Shown piece by piece: positions 35,606 to 44,882 of a stretch of DNA of 62,202 nucleotides; the first letter of the stretch is position 1; each line of letters starts with the position of its first letter. Below the pieces are notes generated by a model that did not search any database, was not told the origin of the DNA, and saw only the letters and a program-made list of their open reading frames with translations. The stretch lies in the NCBI GenBank assembly GCA_002441345.1, contig DJVU01000089.1, forward strand, positions 30,423 to 92,624, read 5' to 3'. Source of the DNA: Bacteroidales bacterium UBA6248 (GTDB lineage: Bacteria > Bacteroidota > Bacteroidia > Bacteroidales > Lentimicrobiaceae). Position numbers and translations under genes: made by a program.

Positions 35606-36840
35606 TATCTCACGATAACTTTAAAGGATGAGGTATGATTTTGTCCGGTAATGCGCAGTACATAAGTGCCTGGAGTTATGCCCTCGAGGCCGATTTCATG
35701 CATAAGCGACTGACCGAGCTGCTGCGTGCGCACTGCGCGTCCGCTAAGGTCGTAAAGAACGGCATTACCCTGTTTGAGTACTCCCTGAAGTGAAATGGCC
35801 AGTTTGTCGGTTGCCGGATTGGGATAAACCTTTACACCTTCTGACGGGTTGAAGTTTGCTGAGGCAGTTACCAAAGTTTCAACGGTAAAGGTTGATGTGC
35901 CGGTACCCGATCCGGAGAAAGCTTCCATCACGATTTTATATACCGATCCATCGGCCGATTGGGCAAAATAAGCCAGCGAATCGGTAATCTCCCACTGGAA
36001 GGTCGACATATTGATAGATTTCCAGTCGTGCCCGATTACATCGGGGTCTGATTTAAATTCCAGAATTGACCAGTCGGTGTATGCCGGCCCTACCGGATGG
36101 GCTTCTGCCATAGTGATGCTGCTGTTGTGCAGAACACCGTTCACGGGATACGGCGTATTCATTACCTGTGCTGTATAGCGGGTAAAAAGAATGTCCCAGT
36201 CGGTTTTTGCAGGTTCGCGGTCAACGATGCCGGTGGCAAACGAGAATGCCATGAACATTTTGGTGTTGTGCGGATTTACCTCCAGGGTGTCGGTACGGTC
36301 GTTGCTGCCGTCGAGATGCGCATAGCGGATGATGTACTTGTTCTGGGTGGATATCTTTTTAACGATATGCAGTTTCCTGTAAATGCCATCCACCGGCTTG
36401 ATGAGGTACAGTGAGTCTCCCGTAAGATCGTGGGTAGTCATGCTGTAAATGCCCCAGCCGTAATCGGGATGCCCGAGTGCGTTGCGGTTAAATGCCCCGT
36501 CTTCCCATTCGGCAGTGTTGTTGTATAACCTCTGCCATGCAGCCATGCCGGTTGTGTCGAAGCTTTCGAATCCGTCGGCAGCGGCATACGGGTAAGCATA
36601 GAGTGCAACCCCGGCTCCGTCGTTGGTAATGATACCGGCGCTGAAAGCGTTGGTATAGAAAGCAATATCCCAGATGTTACGCGGCGAAGTTTTTACCTCT
36701 CCGTTGCGGAGCGAGAAGAAAACTTCGTTAACATACTGGGCGCCCATGGAAGCAGTATACTGGGTCTGGGCGTTAACGCCCTGGGTTGCGGCTGCAAACA
36801 GCAAGGCAAGAGCAATAAGGAGAGTATTGACTTTTTTCAT
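35605..36840 (-). CDS. HmuY-like protein with T9SS C-terminal sorting domain
   Basis: A 411-residue secreted protein. Signal peptide MKKVNTLLIALALLFAAATQ is cut near VNAQ. HmuY-type motifs are NIWDIAFYTNAF, DWDILFTRYTAQV, YPVNGVLHNS and IGHDWKSINM, shared with the lipoprotein at 32389-33414. The last ~80 residues are a type A T9SS sorting domain (VYPNPATDKLAISL, LYDLSGRAVRT, GTYVLRI). It is therefore exported by the type IX system and attached to, or released from, the surface. This is an unusual delivery route for a HmuY relative, and it sits in one operon with a lipoprotein relative. Confidence 0.85.
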   Translation of the reverse strand: MKKVNTLLIALALLFAAATQGVNAQTQYTASMGAQYVNEVFFSLRNGEVKTSPRNIWDIAFYTNAFSAGIITNDGAGVALYAYPYAAADGFESFDTTGMAAWQRLYNNTAEWEDGAFNRNALGHPDYGWGIYSMTTHDLTGDSLYLIKPVDGIYRKLHIVKKISTQNKYIIRYAHLDGSNDRTDTLEVNPHNTKMFMAFSFATGIVDREPAKTDWDILFTRYTAQVMNTPYPVNGVLHNSSITMAEAHPVGPAYTDWSILEFKSDPDVIGHDWKSINMSTFQWEITDSLAYFAQSADGSVYKIVMEAFSGSGTGTSTFTVETLVTASANFNPSEGVKVYPNPATDKLAISLQGVLKQGNAVLYDLSGRAVRTQQLGQSLMHEIGLEGITPGTYVLRITGQNHTSSFKVIVR

Positions 36841-36917
36841 CGTAAATTGAGTGTTAAATAAAACAATAGGGCACAGTGCTGGCTGCGCTGTGATTGAAAT
36901 TCAGGATTTGACGGGAA

Positions 36918-37271
36918 TCAGGAAACGAAGGGTGGCGCACGCAGGCCGTGCGATACGGGAATGCCGTTAAGGATAGAATTACAGCTCTGGCATTCGGAGA
37001 ACATAAATTCGCACTCCGGGATTCCGGGAAGCCTCACTATTGATTCATCGGCACAGGCATCCGCGTTAAGCAGATCAAGCGACGGTAAATCTTCACTCAG
37101 AGAAGTGTCGTCCTCCCTTTTGCTGATGATGCCGTTGGGAATAAGGGTGCGGCCAAAAATGTGATGCTGGTGGAAGTTGATGAGCGAACCGAGATACATC
37201 CAGAATACAAGAAAAGCAGTGGCCAGTATGGCCATCCTGCCTGAAAATTGACGTATCCGGATGCTCTTCAT
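36918..37271 (-). CDS. Small single-pass membrane protein with His and Cys clusters, unknown function
   Basis: A 117-residue protein I do not recognise as a named family. One hydrophobic segment lies at about 13-32, followed directly by FHQHHIFG. The rest is soluble and has Cys73, Cys87, Cys94 and Cys97, the last two as CQSC. His and Cys clusters suggest metal or heme contact. It is the first gene of the HmuY-like operon, 77 bases ahead of the T9SS cargo gene. An auxiliary role in ligand handling is inference. Confidence 0.6.
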   Translation of the reverse strand: MKSIRIRQFSGRMAILATAFLVFWMYLGSLINFHQHHIFGRTLIPNGIISKREDDTSLSEDLPSLDLLNADACADESIVRLPGIPECEFMFSECQSCNSILNGIPVSHGLRAPPFVS

Positions 37272-37308
37272 CTCATAAAATCCGGAATTAACTGACTCCG
37301 GAATGGTG

Positions 37309-37316
37309 CAAAAGTA
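37309..37316 (-). promoter_or_regulatory. -7 box of the HmuY-like operon
   Basis: On the minus strand TACTTTTG matches TAnnTTTG, with a TTG element about 18 bases upstream. Transcription would begin about 30 bases before the 117-residue protein. I could not identify a Fur-type operator nearby. Confidence 0.5.
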
Positions 37317-37532
37317 CTATTTCTGATCAAAATACAATTGATATACCGCCTTTTTTCGCATTATTTATTTAATTATGCACATAAGTTCATAATAAGTTGT
37401 TAAATCCCGGCAGATAGTAAAATAAATATACAATCGCGTGTGGTGCCGACTCACGGACGTACGCTTTTGTGTATCCTCAGCCGGATTTTCTTTTATTCAC
37501 GACGAGAAAATTTCAGCAGTTTTTATTAAAAG

Positions 37533-39260
37533 CTAACGGAATAATGCCAGGGCGTCGGTAATAAGTTTACGGTATTCCGGAATCCGGACCGAAAGCTCTT
37601 CCAGATGTGTATTCAGTCGTCGCTCCAATTCGGGATGGGCTTTCAGTTGATGCAGGTATTCAAGCAATTCGGTAATCAGGAGCCACTCATCCGGATAGTT
37701 GCCGAGCAACTGAGCTGTAAATTCGCGGGCATCGACGGGTGTGGTTTTGCCATCTCTCAGTTCTCTCAGTTGCTGGTACAGGGCATGCAGCGCTAGGGCT
37801 TCGGCTGTATGTTCAATCCTGTGGGTTTTTTCTGCCGGAGGTTCATAGCTGTATTCAAACGCTGCTGCATCGGCTGGTCCAGGCCATGCCGATACCAGCT
37901 CAGCACCTACAGCCATATCGTACATACCCCAGGCGGGGTCAAACAGTTTCTCCCCGCCGTATGTAACCGTACAATCGGAGAGCCCCATAATCAGATTCCG
38001 TCCCTCACGGCTGATGATATATTCGCAGAAGCCGGCAACTTTTACGCCGCTTTCAAATTCCAGGCTGACTCTTCTTCCGGTATTGTAGCCTGCATCCTGA
38101 AGTTCACCTGCACTCAGCCTTTCAAGGTTTATGCCTCCGGCGAGTTTACCAGCAGGACTTCCAAATCCATGTGCATGATAGGACTTTCCATGGCCCGGCA
38201 GTTCCCTGTTCCTGAAACTCAGACTGGTTGGCCCTGCTGTTTTAATGTAAACCACTTTTCCGTCTGCAACGACGGAATCTTTAAACGTGCCCGATATCTG
38301 AAGTCCGGAACTCAGCTCTGCCGTGGCCGTATTGGCCGATTCTTCTGCAGCGTTCAGCGCGTAAGCCCCACCTTTTCTAAGTGCCATGCCGTCGGCAAAT
38401 TCGTTGAGCACATCGTTCAGATGCCGGAAGCCGGGTGTTACAAAAAGCTGTGGTTGTCGTGTCGTTATATCGAATCCGGTATGTGCTGCATCAAGTGAAT
38501 AAGGTAATTTTCGCACTGCAGGACTCAGGCAACTCATGCTTTCGCCTATGGATGAGAGCAGTCCGGCTCCGTATATTTTAAAATTATCCGTATCCCCAAT
38601 CAGTCCGTACTCCACTGTCCACCAGTGAAGATTGCGGATAAGGGCCATTTCGCTGGGCCTCCCCATGGTTTTTTCTATGTATGCAAGTTTTTCTTCGGCT
38701 TCATTTATCGCTTTCGCGGATGTGTAGGGATCCGCTTTCAAAATGGAAAGGTGCCGTATGGCTTCGTACATTTGGTAGTCGCGGGCTGAAGAAAAGGCTT
38801 TGGATCCGATTTTACCGAAAAATTTAAGGTATGCGGCATACTCTTCGTCGGCAATTATGGGAGCATGGCCTGCCGCTTCATGTATGATATCGGGTGCGGG
38901 GGTATATGCAATCTGGTCGACCGGACGGATATCTGCGGCTATAACAAGAACGTTGTAGGCCTGAAACTCCATGAATGCAGCAGGAGGAATAAAACCGTCA
39001 ACCGCAACGGCAGCCCAGCCTATCTCTTTTAATATCCGGTTCATGCCGTACATATGCGGGATGGTACTGATGCTGATGCCTGTTTTTTTTAGTCCTTCGG
39101 TATAGCTCCCGTGTGCATAATGGCTCAGAAATTTCACATTCTGCCGCATTACATAGCGCCATACCGCGTGATCCTGAGCCGTGTAGCTGTTGTACGGCTG
39201 GTCAATCACCAGGCTTAAAAGATGAGGGGGAAGTTTATCCAGTACTTCGTTCGTTTCCAT
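37533..39260 (-). CDS. phhA: Phenylalanine 4-monooxygenase with long C-terminal extension
   Basis: A 575-residue pterin-dependent aromatic amino acid hydroxylase, probably converting phenylalanine to tyrosine with O2. The iron ligands His127 and His132 (IIHEAAGHAP) and Glu217 (WWTVEYGL) are all present. The catalytic domain covers about 10-285. The remaining ~290 residues are an extension not found in the short proteobacterial enzyme, with beta-rich ISGTFKDSVVADGKVVYI and helical C-terminal parts; the long form recurs in Bacteroidota. It faces away from the homogentisate operon but feeds the same pathway through tyrosine. Confidence 0.92.
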   Translation of the reverse strand: METNEVLDKLPPHLLSLVIDQPYNSYTAQDHAVWRYVMRQNVKFLSHYAHGSYTEGLKKTGISISTIPHMYGMNRILKEIGWAAVAVDGFIPPAAFMEFQAYNVLVIAADIRPVDQIAYTPAPDIIHEAAGHAPIIADEEYAAYLKFFGKIGSKAFSSARDYQMYEAIRHLSILKADPYTSAKAINEAEEKLAYIEKTMGRPSEMALIRNLHWWTVEYGLIGDTDNFKIYGAGLLSSIGESMSCLSPAVRKLPYSLDAAHTGFDITTRQPQLFVTPGFRHLNDVLNEFADGMALRKGGAYALNAAEESANTATAELSSGLQISGTFKDSVVADGKVVYIKTAGPTSLSFRNRELPGHGKSYHAHGFGSPAGKLAGGINLERLSAGELQDAGYNTGRRVSLEFESGVKVAGFCEYIISREGRNLIMGLSDCTVTYGGEKLFDPAWGMYDMAVGAELVSAWPGPADAAAFEYSYEPPAEKTHRIEHTAEALALHALYQQLRELRDGKTTPVDAREFTAQLLGNYPDEWLLITELLEYLHQLKAHPELERRLNTHLEELSVRIPEYRKLITDALALFR

Positions 39261-39273
39261 TGATCGCGTTGTT

Positions 39274-39281
39274 TACCTTTG
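39274..39281 (+). promoter_or_regulatory. -7 box of the glycosyltransferase-miaA unit
   Basis: TACCTTTG followed by CA matches TAnnTTTG. A TTCG variant of the -33 box lies 20 bases upstream (39250-39253). The leader would be about 100 bases. Confidence 0.45.
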
Positions 39282-39390
39282 CAGTGAACTGCCGCATATC
39301 TTTCCGTAGTTACAGGATTGCATCCCGCTAAGGGATCCGGGAAAGATCGGTCGTATGCAGCAATGTGTATGTCTATCTAACAACAAAAGC

Positions 39391-40599
39391 ATGCCGAAAG
39401 TTTATGCCGCTGTCCCCGTGCTTAATGAATCGGAAAATATTCCTTATCTGATTGAGGATTTCCGGGTACAGGATTTTCCGGAAAGTGTGCTTGTGGTATG
39501 CGTCAACCAGCCGGAAGAGTGGTGGGACAATCCCGGGAAGGCAGAGATGTGCCGCGACAACGCCCGTACGCTCGCTTACCTGCATTCGCTGACAGGAATT
39601 GAGATAGTGGTTATCGACCGCAGCAGCAGGGGCAAAGGCTGGATTGGAAAAAAACACGGAGTCGGCTGGGCGCGGAAGACTGCAATGGATGAGGCTTCGC
39701 GCATGGCCAACGACAGTGATATTATTGTCAGCATGGATGCCGATACCCGCTATCCGTCAGAGTATTTCAGTGCTGTAGTCCGTCAGCTGGACAAATATCC
39801 CGCTGCAACCGGACTTTCGGTGCCGTATTACCATAAACTTACGGGAGAGGAAGAGGCGGATCGCTGCATCCTTCGCTACGAGCTGTATATGCGTAATTAT
39901 GCCCTTAATATGATGCGCATAAACAATCCGTATGCTTTTTCAGCAATCGGATCCGGCATGGCATGTTCGGCATCCGGTTACAGAAGGGTGGGTGGCCTTA
40001 GCCCGAAAATGAGCGGTGAAGATTTTTATTTCATCCAGAAACTGAGAAAAGCCGGTCCCGTTATTGTGGATTGCGATGCCGTGATTTATCCGGCAGCCCG
40101 CTTTTCCGACCGGGTATATTTCGGGACGGGTCCTGCCATGATACGCGGAAGAAGCGGAAACTGGGACAGTTATCCGGTATACCCGGCAGAAGCGTTTAAC
40201 CGGGTAAAAGAAACGTACGATCTGTTTGAGAAATTATCGGCTTCTGATGTGGAAACGCCTATGGATGCCTTTATCCGCAGTATCCAGGATGGCAAACCGT
40301 TCTGGGAGCCCCTGCGTAAAAACTCGCCGGCACTTTCCGCTTTTAAAAAGGCATGCATACAGCGCCTCGACGGGTTGCGCATCCTGCAGTATCTGAAAAC
40401 GGTAAATGGTTTGTTCCCGGGAAGCAATGAGGAACGCATAAACGGGCTGCTTGCAGGACTCTTAACCGATGGGCGGATTTCTGAAACTCCCGGGTTAACT
40501 GCTTCCTTCCGCAATATTCCGGTACATCAGCTGGATGCTTTACGCAACGTGCTTTTCGAAGCTGAAAGAAGCATGCAAAAAGAGAAACAGATGGTATGA
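39391..40599 (+). CDS. Family 2 glycosyltransferase
   Basis: A 402-residue GT-A fold glycosyltransferase starting KVYAAVPVLNESENIPYLI. The nucleotide-sugar-binding region is VSMDADTRYPSEYF with the DAD motif, and the acceptor side includes SGEDFYFIQKLRKAG. There is no strong membrane segment, so it is probably cytoplasmic. I preferred the ATG at 39391 because homology begins there; an in-frame ATG at 39355 adds 12 unlikely residues. It overlaps miaA by 4 bases. Sugar and acceptor are unknown. Confidence 0.82.
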   Translation: MPKVYAAVPVLNESENIPYLIEDFRVQDFPESVLVVCVNQPEEWWDNPGKAEMCRDNARTLAYLHSLTGIEIVVIDRSSRGKGWIGKKHGVGWARKTAMDEASRMANDSDIIVSMDADTRYPSEYFSAVVRQLDKYPAATGLSVPYYHKLTGEEEADRCILRYELYMRNYALNMMRINNPYAFSAIGSGMACSASGYRRVGGLSPKMSGEDFYFIQKLRKAGPVIVDCDAVIYPAARFSDRVYFGTGPAMIRGRSGNWDSYPVYPAEAFNRVKETYDLFEKLSASDVETPMDAFIRSIQDGKPFWEPLRKNSPALSAFKKACIQRLDGLRILQYLKTVNGLFPGSNEERINGLLAGLLTDGRISETPGLTASFRNIPVHQLDALRNVLFEAERSMQKEKQMV

Positions 40600-41525
40600 G
40601 TGAAAAATCAATGATTGTAATACTCGGTCCTACGGCTTCCGGTAAAACCCGGATTGCTGCACTGCTGGCAGCCGGCATCGGCGGAGAGGTGATTTCGGCC
40701 GATTCGCGTCAGGTGTATAGAGGAATGGATATCGGAACCGGAAAAGACCTGGATGACTACATCGTTGAGGGAGTACGGGTTCCCACGCATCTTCTGGATA
40801 TTGCTGAACCTGGAACGGCCTACACCATCTATCACTACGAGCACGATTTTAGCAGAGCCAGAGCTGAAGTGGAAAGCAGGGGGAAGCAGGTGATTGTTTG
40901 CGGAGGCAGCGGCATGTACCTCGAAACGGCTCTGGGTTTGTATAAATTGCCGGAAGTGCCTCCTGATCCGGAATTTCGTGCACGTGCCGCCGGCATGAGC
41001 CGGGATGAACTTACAAGCCTGCTTATTTCGTTTGCAAAGCCCCACAATACTACCGATCTGAACGAGCGGGAGCGGCTGATCCGCGCCATCGAAATTGCAA
41101 AAGCAGCTCCGCACGAATCGACGGAACAAATGCTGCAGCAGGGCATACGGGAGTCGGGAAAACACCTGGTAACCGGAATCTCCCTTCCCAGAGAGCTTGT
41201 CCGCGAACGAATTACCCGTCGGCTGCAAACACGCCTGAATGAGGGAATGTTGAATGAAATTAAAGAATTATTGAACAAAGGTGTAACACCGGAAGAGCTG
41301 ATGTATTACGGACTTGAATACAGGTATCTGACGCTTTATGTGACCGGTAAAATTAGCTATGACCGTATGTTTTCCGACCTCAACACGGCCATTCATCAGT
41401 TTTCGAAGCGGCAAATGACATGGTTTCGCCGTATGGAAAAAAGAGGCATACCCATACGCTGGATCGACGGAATGCAGAATCCTTGCGATATTGTTTCTGA
41501 AATCAGGGCTATAATCAGCGGTTAG
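40596..41525 (+). CDS. miaA: tRNA dimethylallyltransferase
   Basis: A 309-residue enzyme that adds the dimethylallyl group to A37 of tRNAs reading UNN codons. The P-loop GPTASGKT lies at about 10-17, and ISADSRQVYRGMDIGTGK is the second family signature. The C-terminal ELMYYGLEYRYL and FSKRQMTWFRR motifs are also present. It is translationally coupled to the upstream glycosyltransferase by a 4-base overlap. Confidence 0.97.
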   Translation: MSEKSMIVILGPTASGKTRIAALLAAGIGGEVISADSRQVYRGMDIGTGKDLDDYIVEGVRVPTHLLDIAEPGTAYTIYHYEHDFSRARAEVESRGKQVIVCGGSGMYLETALGLYKLPEVPPDPEFRARAAGMSRDELTSLLISFAKPHNTTDLNERERLIRAIEIAKAAPHESTEQMLQQGIRESGKHLVTGISLPRELVRERITRRLQTRLNEGMLNEIKELLNKGVTPEELMYYGLEYRYLTLYVTGKISYDRMFSDLNTAIHQFSKRQMTWFRRMEKRGIPIRWIDGMQNPCDIVSEIRAIISG

Positions 41526-41611
41526 ATTTTTTTTTGTTTTCTGAAACAAAATGTGTTTGACTTTGTTTATTGATCTGCACTTAAAAATTAAACAAAAATA
41601 TCAGCTGGTCT

Positions 41612-44002
41612 ATGCGAGCGAGATTTTTTACCACGATTATTTTACTGGTGATCCAGGCGGCTGTTTTCGCGCAAAGCGGCGTGATCCGCGGAAGGGTATA
41701 CAATTCGGCTAATAATGAGCCGGTACCGTTTGCCAACATCATTATTTTCGGCACGAATATAGGTTCAACATCCGACCTGGACGGGAATTATACCTTCACG
41801 GGCATTACCCCGGGATTTGTGAAGCTTGCGGCATCCTCGGTAGGGTTCGAAAGCTACGTAAGTGAGGAAATTCAGGTAACCAATGCCAGGGCAGCCTACA
41901 TCGACATACCGATGCAGGAGACTTCCATTCAGCTTGAGCAGGTGGTTGTGAAGGCTTCCCCGTTCCGGAAAACGGAAGAGAGTCCGGTTTCCATGCGTAC
42001 CCTTGGAATTGGTGAAATCGAAAAGAGTCCCGGTGCCGGACGCGACATCTCCAAGGTTATTCAGGCTTTGCCCGGAGTAGCAACTACTGTTTCGTTCCGC
42101 AACGATCTGCTGGTGAGAGGCGGAGGCCCTGCCGAAAATCGTTTTTATCTCGACGGCATGGAAATTCCGAATCTGAACCACTTTGCCACACAGGGTGCAT
42201 CGGGTGGCCCGATAGGAATTGTTAATACCGATTTTATCCGTGAGGTGGATTTTTATTCCGGTGCATTTCCGGCCAACCGGGGCAATGCACTCAGCTCCGT
42301 GCTTGAAATGCGCATGATAGACGGGAACCGTGAGCGTGTCATCACCAAAGCGTCGGTAGGTGCTTCCGATCTGTCGCTAACCCTGAACGGCCCTATGGGC
42401 GATAATACGACTTTTCTGTTTTCAGCACGCAGGTCATACCTTGGATTTCTGTTCAATATAATCGGTCTTCCGTTTCTGCCTACCTACAACGACTTTCAGT
42501 TTAAAGTGAAAACCCGCCTTGATCAGAAAAACGAAATAACCGTGCTTGGTATAGGCGCCATCGATCAGTTTAAGCTCAATACCGGCATAAAGAATCCCGA
42601 TGAAGGACAGAAATACATTCTGGATTATCTGCCTGTGAACGAGCAGTGGAATTATGCCATAGGGGTTGTGTACAGGCACTACCGCGCCAATTCATACGAT
42701 ACCTGGGTGTTCAGCAGGAATATGTTAAATAATGTAGCCTACAAACATACCGGTAACGATGAAAACCTGCCCAGAACCCTTGATTACGTTTCGCAGGAGA
42801 TGGAGAATAAAATCAGGTACGAGAACACTTCCAGAATAAAAGGCTTTAAAATTCTGGCCGGAGCCGGAGGGGAATTTGCCCGCTATAATACCGAAACTTT
42901 TACAAAGGTTTTTATACCCAGGGCTGCCGACACCCTGCTGGCACTGAATTACGGATCTGAGATTGATCTGTTCAAATACCATGCTTTCGGACAGGTAAGC
43001 CGCAATTTTTCCGGTGACAGACTTGTGCTTTCGCTGGGGTTGCGTGCCGACGGAAATTCGTATTCGGAAAGTATGTCGAATCCCTTTCAGCAGCTGTCGC
43101 CCCGGTTTTCAGCTGCCTATGCCATTACGGAAAAGCTGTTTGCCAATTTCAATGCAGGCAGATATTTTCAGATGCCTGCCTATACTACCCTGGGCTACCG
43201 CGATTCGGAAGGTACACTTCTTAACAAACAAAATAAGTTGCGTTATATCGAATCCGATCATCTGGTAGCAGGCTTTGAATACCGCAGGCGTGACGATGTA
43301 AAAGTAACACTGGAGGGATTTTATAAGCTTTACGGGAATTATCCCGTTTCCGTTACCGATTCCATATCACTGGCCAACAAAGGAGGAGATTTTGGTGTTG
43401 TCGGCAATGAGGAGGTATATTCAGGAGGAAAGGGCCGGTCATACGGACTCGAGCTGTATGTGCGCGAGCGCCTGATGGAAAAAACAAGCATCATTCTGTC
43501 GTATACGCTTGTAAGAAGCGAATTTAAGAATGTGAACGGAGATTATATCTCTTCTGCCTGGGATAACGGGCATCTGCTCAATCTTACTCTTTTTCACGAA
43601 TTCAGGAGAAACTGGAGTGCAGGAGTGAAATGGAGGTTTGCCGGCGGAACGCCTTACACTCCCTGGGATATTCAGCGTTCATCCCTGCGCGATGCATGGG
43701 AAGCCCGCAGGCAGGGATATCCGGATATTGAACGTTTCAACACCGAACGTACAGATAGTTTCCAGCAGCTCGACCTACGCATCGACAAAGAATATTTCTT
43801 CGAGCGGTTTTCGCTTAATTTCTACGTCGACGTGCAGAATCTGTGCAACTATCAGCAGCAGGGAAGGCCCGACCTGATAACGGTAAAAGATGCTTCGGGT
43901 CAGGATGTGGTGGATCCCGTTACCGGTAATTACAGGCTGAAGGAGGTTGTAAATACTTCTGGTACAGTGCTGCCTTCGGTCGGAATTATCGTTGAATTCT
44001 AA
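41612..44002 (+). CDS. TonB-dependent receptor with carboxypeptidase-regulatory domain
   Basis: A 796-residue outer-membrane receptor. Signal peptide ends near VFAQS; a carboxypeptidase-regulatory-like domain follows (about 22-105, GRVYNSANNEPVPFANIII), then a plug with LLVRGGGPAENRFYLDGMEIPN and VDFYSGAFPANRGNALSSVLEM, and the barrel. The substrate is not evident. The secreted protein 15 bases downstream is probably its partner. It is unrelated at the barrel level to the HmuR-like receptor at 33392-35605 as far as I can see. Confidence 0.9.
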   Translation: MRARFFTTIILLVIQAAVFAQSGVIRGRVYNSANNEPVPFANIIIFGTNIGSTSDLDGNYTFTGITPGFVKLAASSVGFESYVSEEIQVTNARAAYIDIPMQETSIQLEQVVVKASPFRKTEESPVSMRTLGIGEIEKSPGAGRDISKVIQALPGVATTVSFRNDLLVRGGGPAENRFYLDGMEIPNLNHFATQGASGGPIGIVNTDFIREVDFYSGAFPANRGNALSSVLEMRMIDGNRERVITKASVGASDLSLTLNGPMGDNTTFLFSARRSYLGFLFNIIGLPFLPTYNDFQFKVKTRLDQKNEITVLGIGAIDQFKLNTGIKNPDEGQKYILDYLPVNEQWNYAIGVVYRHYRANSYDTWVFSRNMLNNVAYKHTGNDENLPRTLDYVSQEMENKIRYENTSRIKGFKILAGAGGEFARYNTETFTKVFIPRAADTLLALNYGSEIDLFKYHAFGQVSRNFSGDRLVLSLGLRADGNSYSESMSNPFQQLSPRFSAAYAITEKLFANFNAGRYFQMPAYTTLGYRDSEGTLLNKQNKLRYIESDHLVAGFEYRRRDDVKVTLEGFYKLYGNYPVSVTDSISLANKGGDFGVVGNEEVYSGGKGRSYGLELYVRERLMEKTSIILSYTLVRSEFKNVNGDYISSAWDNGHLLNLTLFHEFRRNWSAGVKWRFAGGTPYTPWDIQRSSLRDAWEARRQGYPDIERFNTERTDSFQQLDLRIDKEYFFERFSLNFYVDVQNLCNYQQQGRPDLITVKDASGQDVVDPVTGNYRLKEVVNTSGTVLPSVGIIVEF

Positions 44003-44017
44003 AAATCGGTAGAAAAG

Positions 44018-44830
44018 ATGCGGATTCAGAGATTTAAAACTTTTGTGAAGATGAACACAAACGGAAACATTGCGAAAAGAGCATCAACGTTGGTTACAGC
44101 TCTCCTGTTTGCCAGTCTGTGGCTTGTATCCGATGCTGCTGCACAGTGGTTTAAGAAAACATCAAAGCCATTGGAGCATATTACCCTTGTAACGAATCCG
44201 GGTGGAGAAGGTCCCGAAATTGATGTCACATTTATCAAAGGCCCTGGCTTCAATCATCCGCTGATGGTATTCTGGATAGAGGATATGGATGGAAATTACA
44301 TTCAGACACTGTATGTTTCCCGCTCCATTGCCAGAGGCGTGTATGAATATGGCGACAAGCATACGGGGCGGTGGATGCCGGGAGAAATATCCAGGCCGGC
44401 AGCACTTCCATACTGGGCTCATAAGCGTAATATTCTAAACGACATTGGCAATTACATGCCAAAACCTGGTTTTGAGGTGCCCGATGCCTATTCCGGAGCA
44501 ACGCCTAAAGCCAGCTTTACACTGGAAACCAGACCCGATAAGCCAGTCAGCAGCAAATTTCGTATACTCATGGAAATCAACCAGACATGGGACTGGAACC
44601 GCTACTGGACCAATAATAAATTCCCTGGAGACAATGAGTACCGGACTTCTTCGCAGCCGGCTGTGGTGTATGCCGCTGAACTGGATCCGCAGATGGTGGG
44701 AGTGGAGGCTGTTATGAAACCCATTGGCCGAAGTCATCACTCCGGAGCCGACGGAAGACTTTATACCGATCTGGAGACCCTGACAAGCGCTCTGCAGATT
44801 GCTTCCGAAATCAGGGTTAAGCTGAAATAA
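44018..44830 (+). CDS. Secreted protein, possibly DUF2271-like, paired with TonB receptor
   Basis: A 270-residue protein with a signal peptide ending SDAAAQ. An alternative start at 44051 gives a shorter, more typical signal. The segment MVFWIEDMDGNYIQTLYVSR followed by WAHKR resembles DUF2271 proteins (pattern: WIEDxDGxxxxTL, then W-rich helix), but I am not certain of the family. It starts 15 bases after the TonB receptor, so it probably shares its ligand or pathway. Proteins of this type often sit in iron-uptake loci; that link is inference. Confidence 0.6.
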   Translation: MRIQRFKTFVKMNTNGNIAKRASTLVTALLFASLWLVSDAAAQWFKKTSKPLEHITLVTNPGGEGPEIDVTFIKGPGFNHPLMVFWIEDMDGNYIQTLYVSRSIARGVYEYGDKHTGRWMPGEISRPAALPYWAHKRNILNDIGNYMPKPGFEVPDAYSGATPKASFTLETRPDKPVSSKFRILMEINQTWDWNRYWTNNKFPGDNEYRTSSQPAVVYAAELDPQMVGVEAVMKPIGRSHHSGADGRLYTDLETLTSALQIASEIRVKLK

Positions 44831-44882
44831 ACGGGAATGGGATAAACGGCCGGAGCCTTGTGTTTCGGGGTTTTTGAAAGCT

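Noticed and set aside
41532..41551. TTTTGTTT / AAACAAAA hairpin after miaA
   Set aside because: The stem has only two G-C pairs, follows an existing T run and is probably chance in AT-rich spacer DNA.
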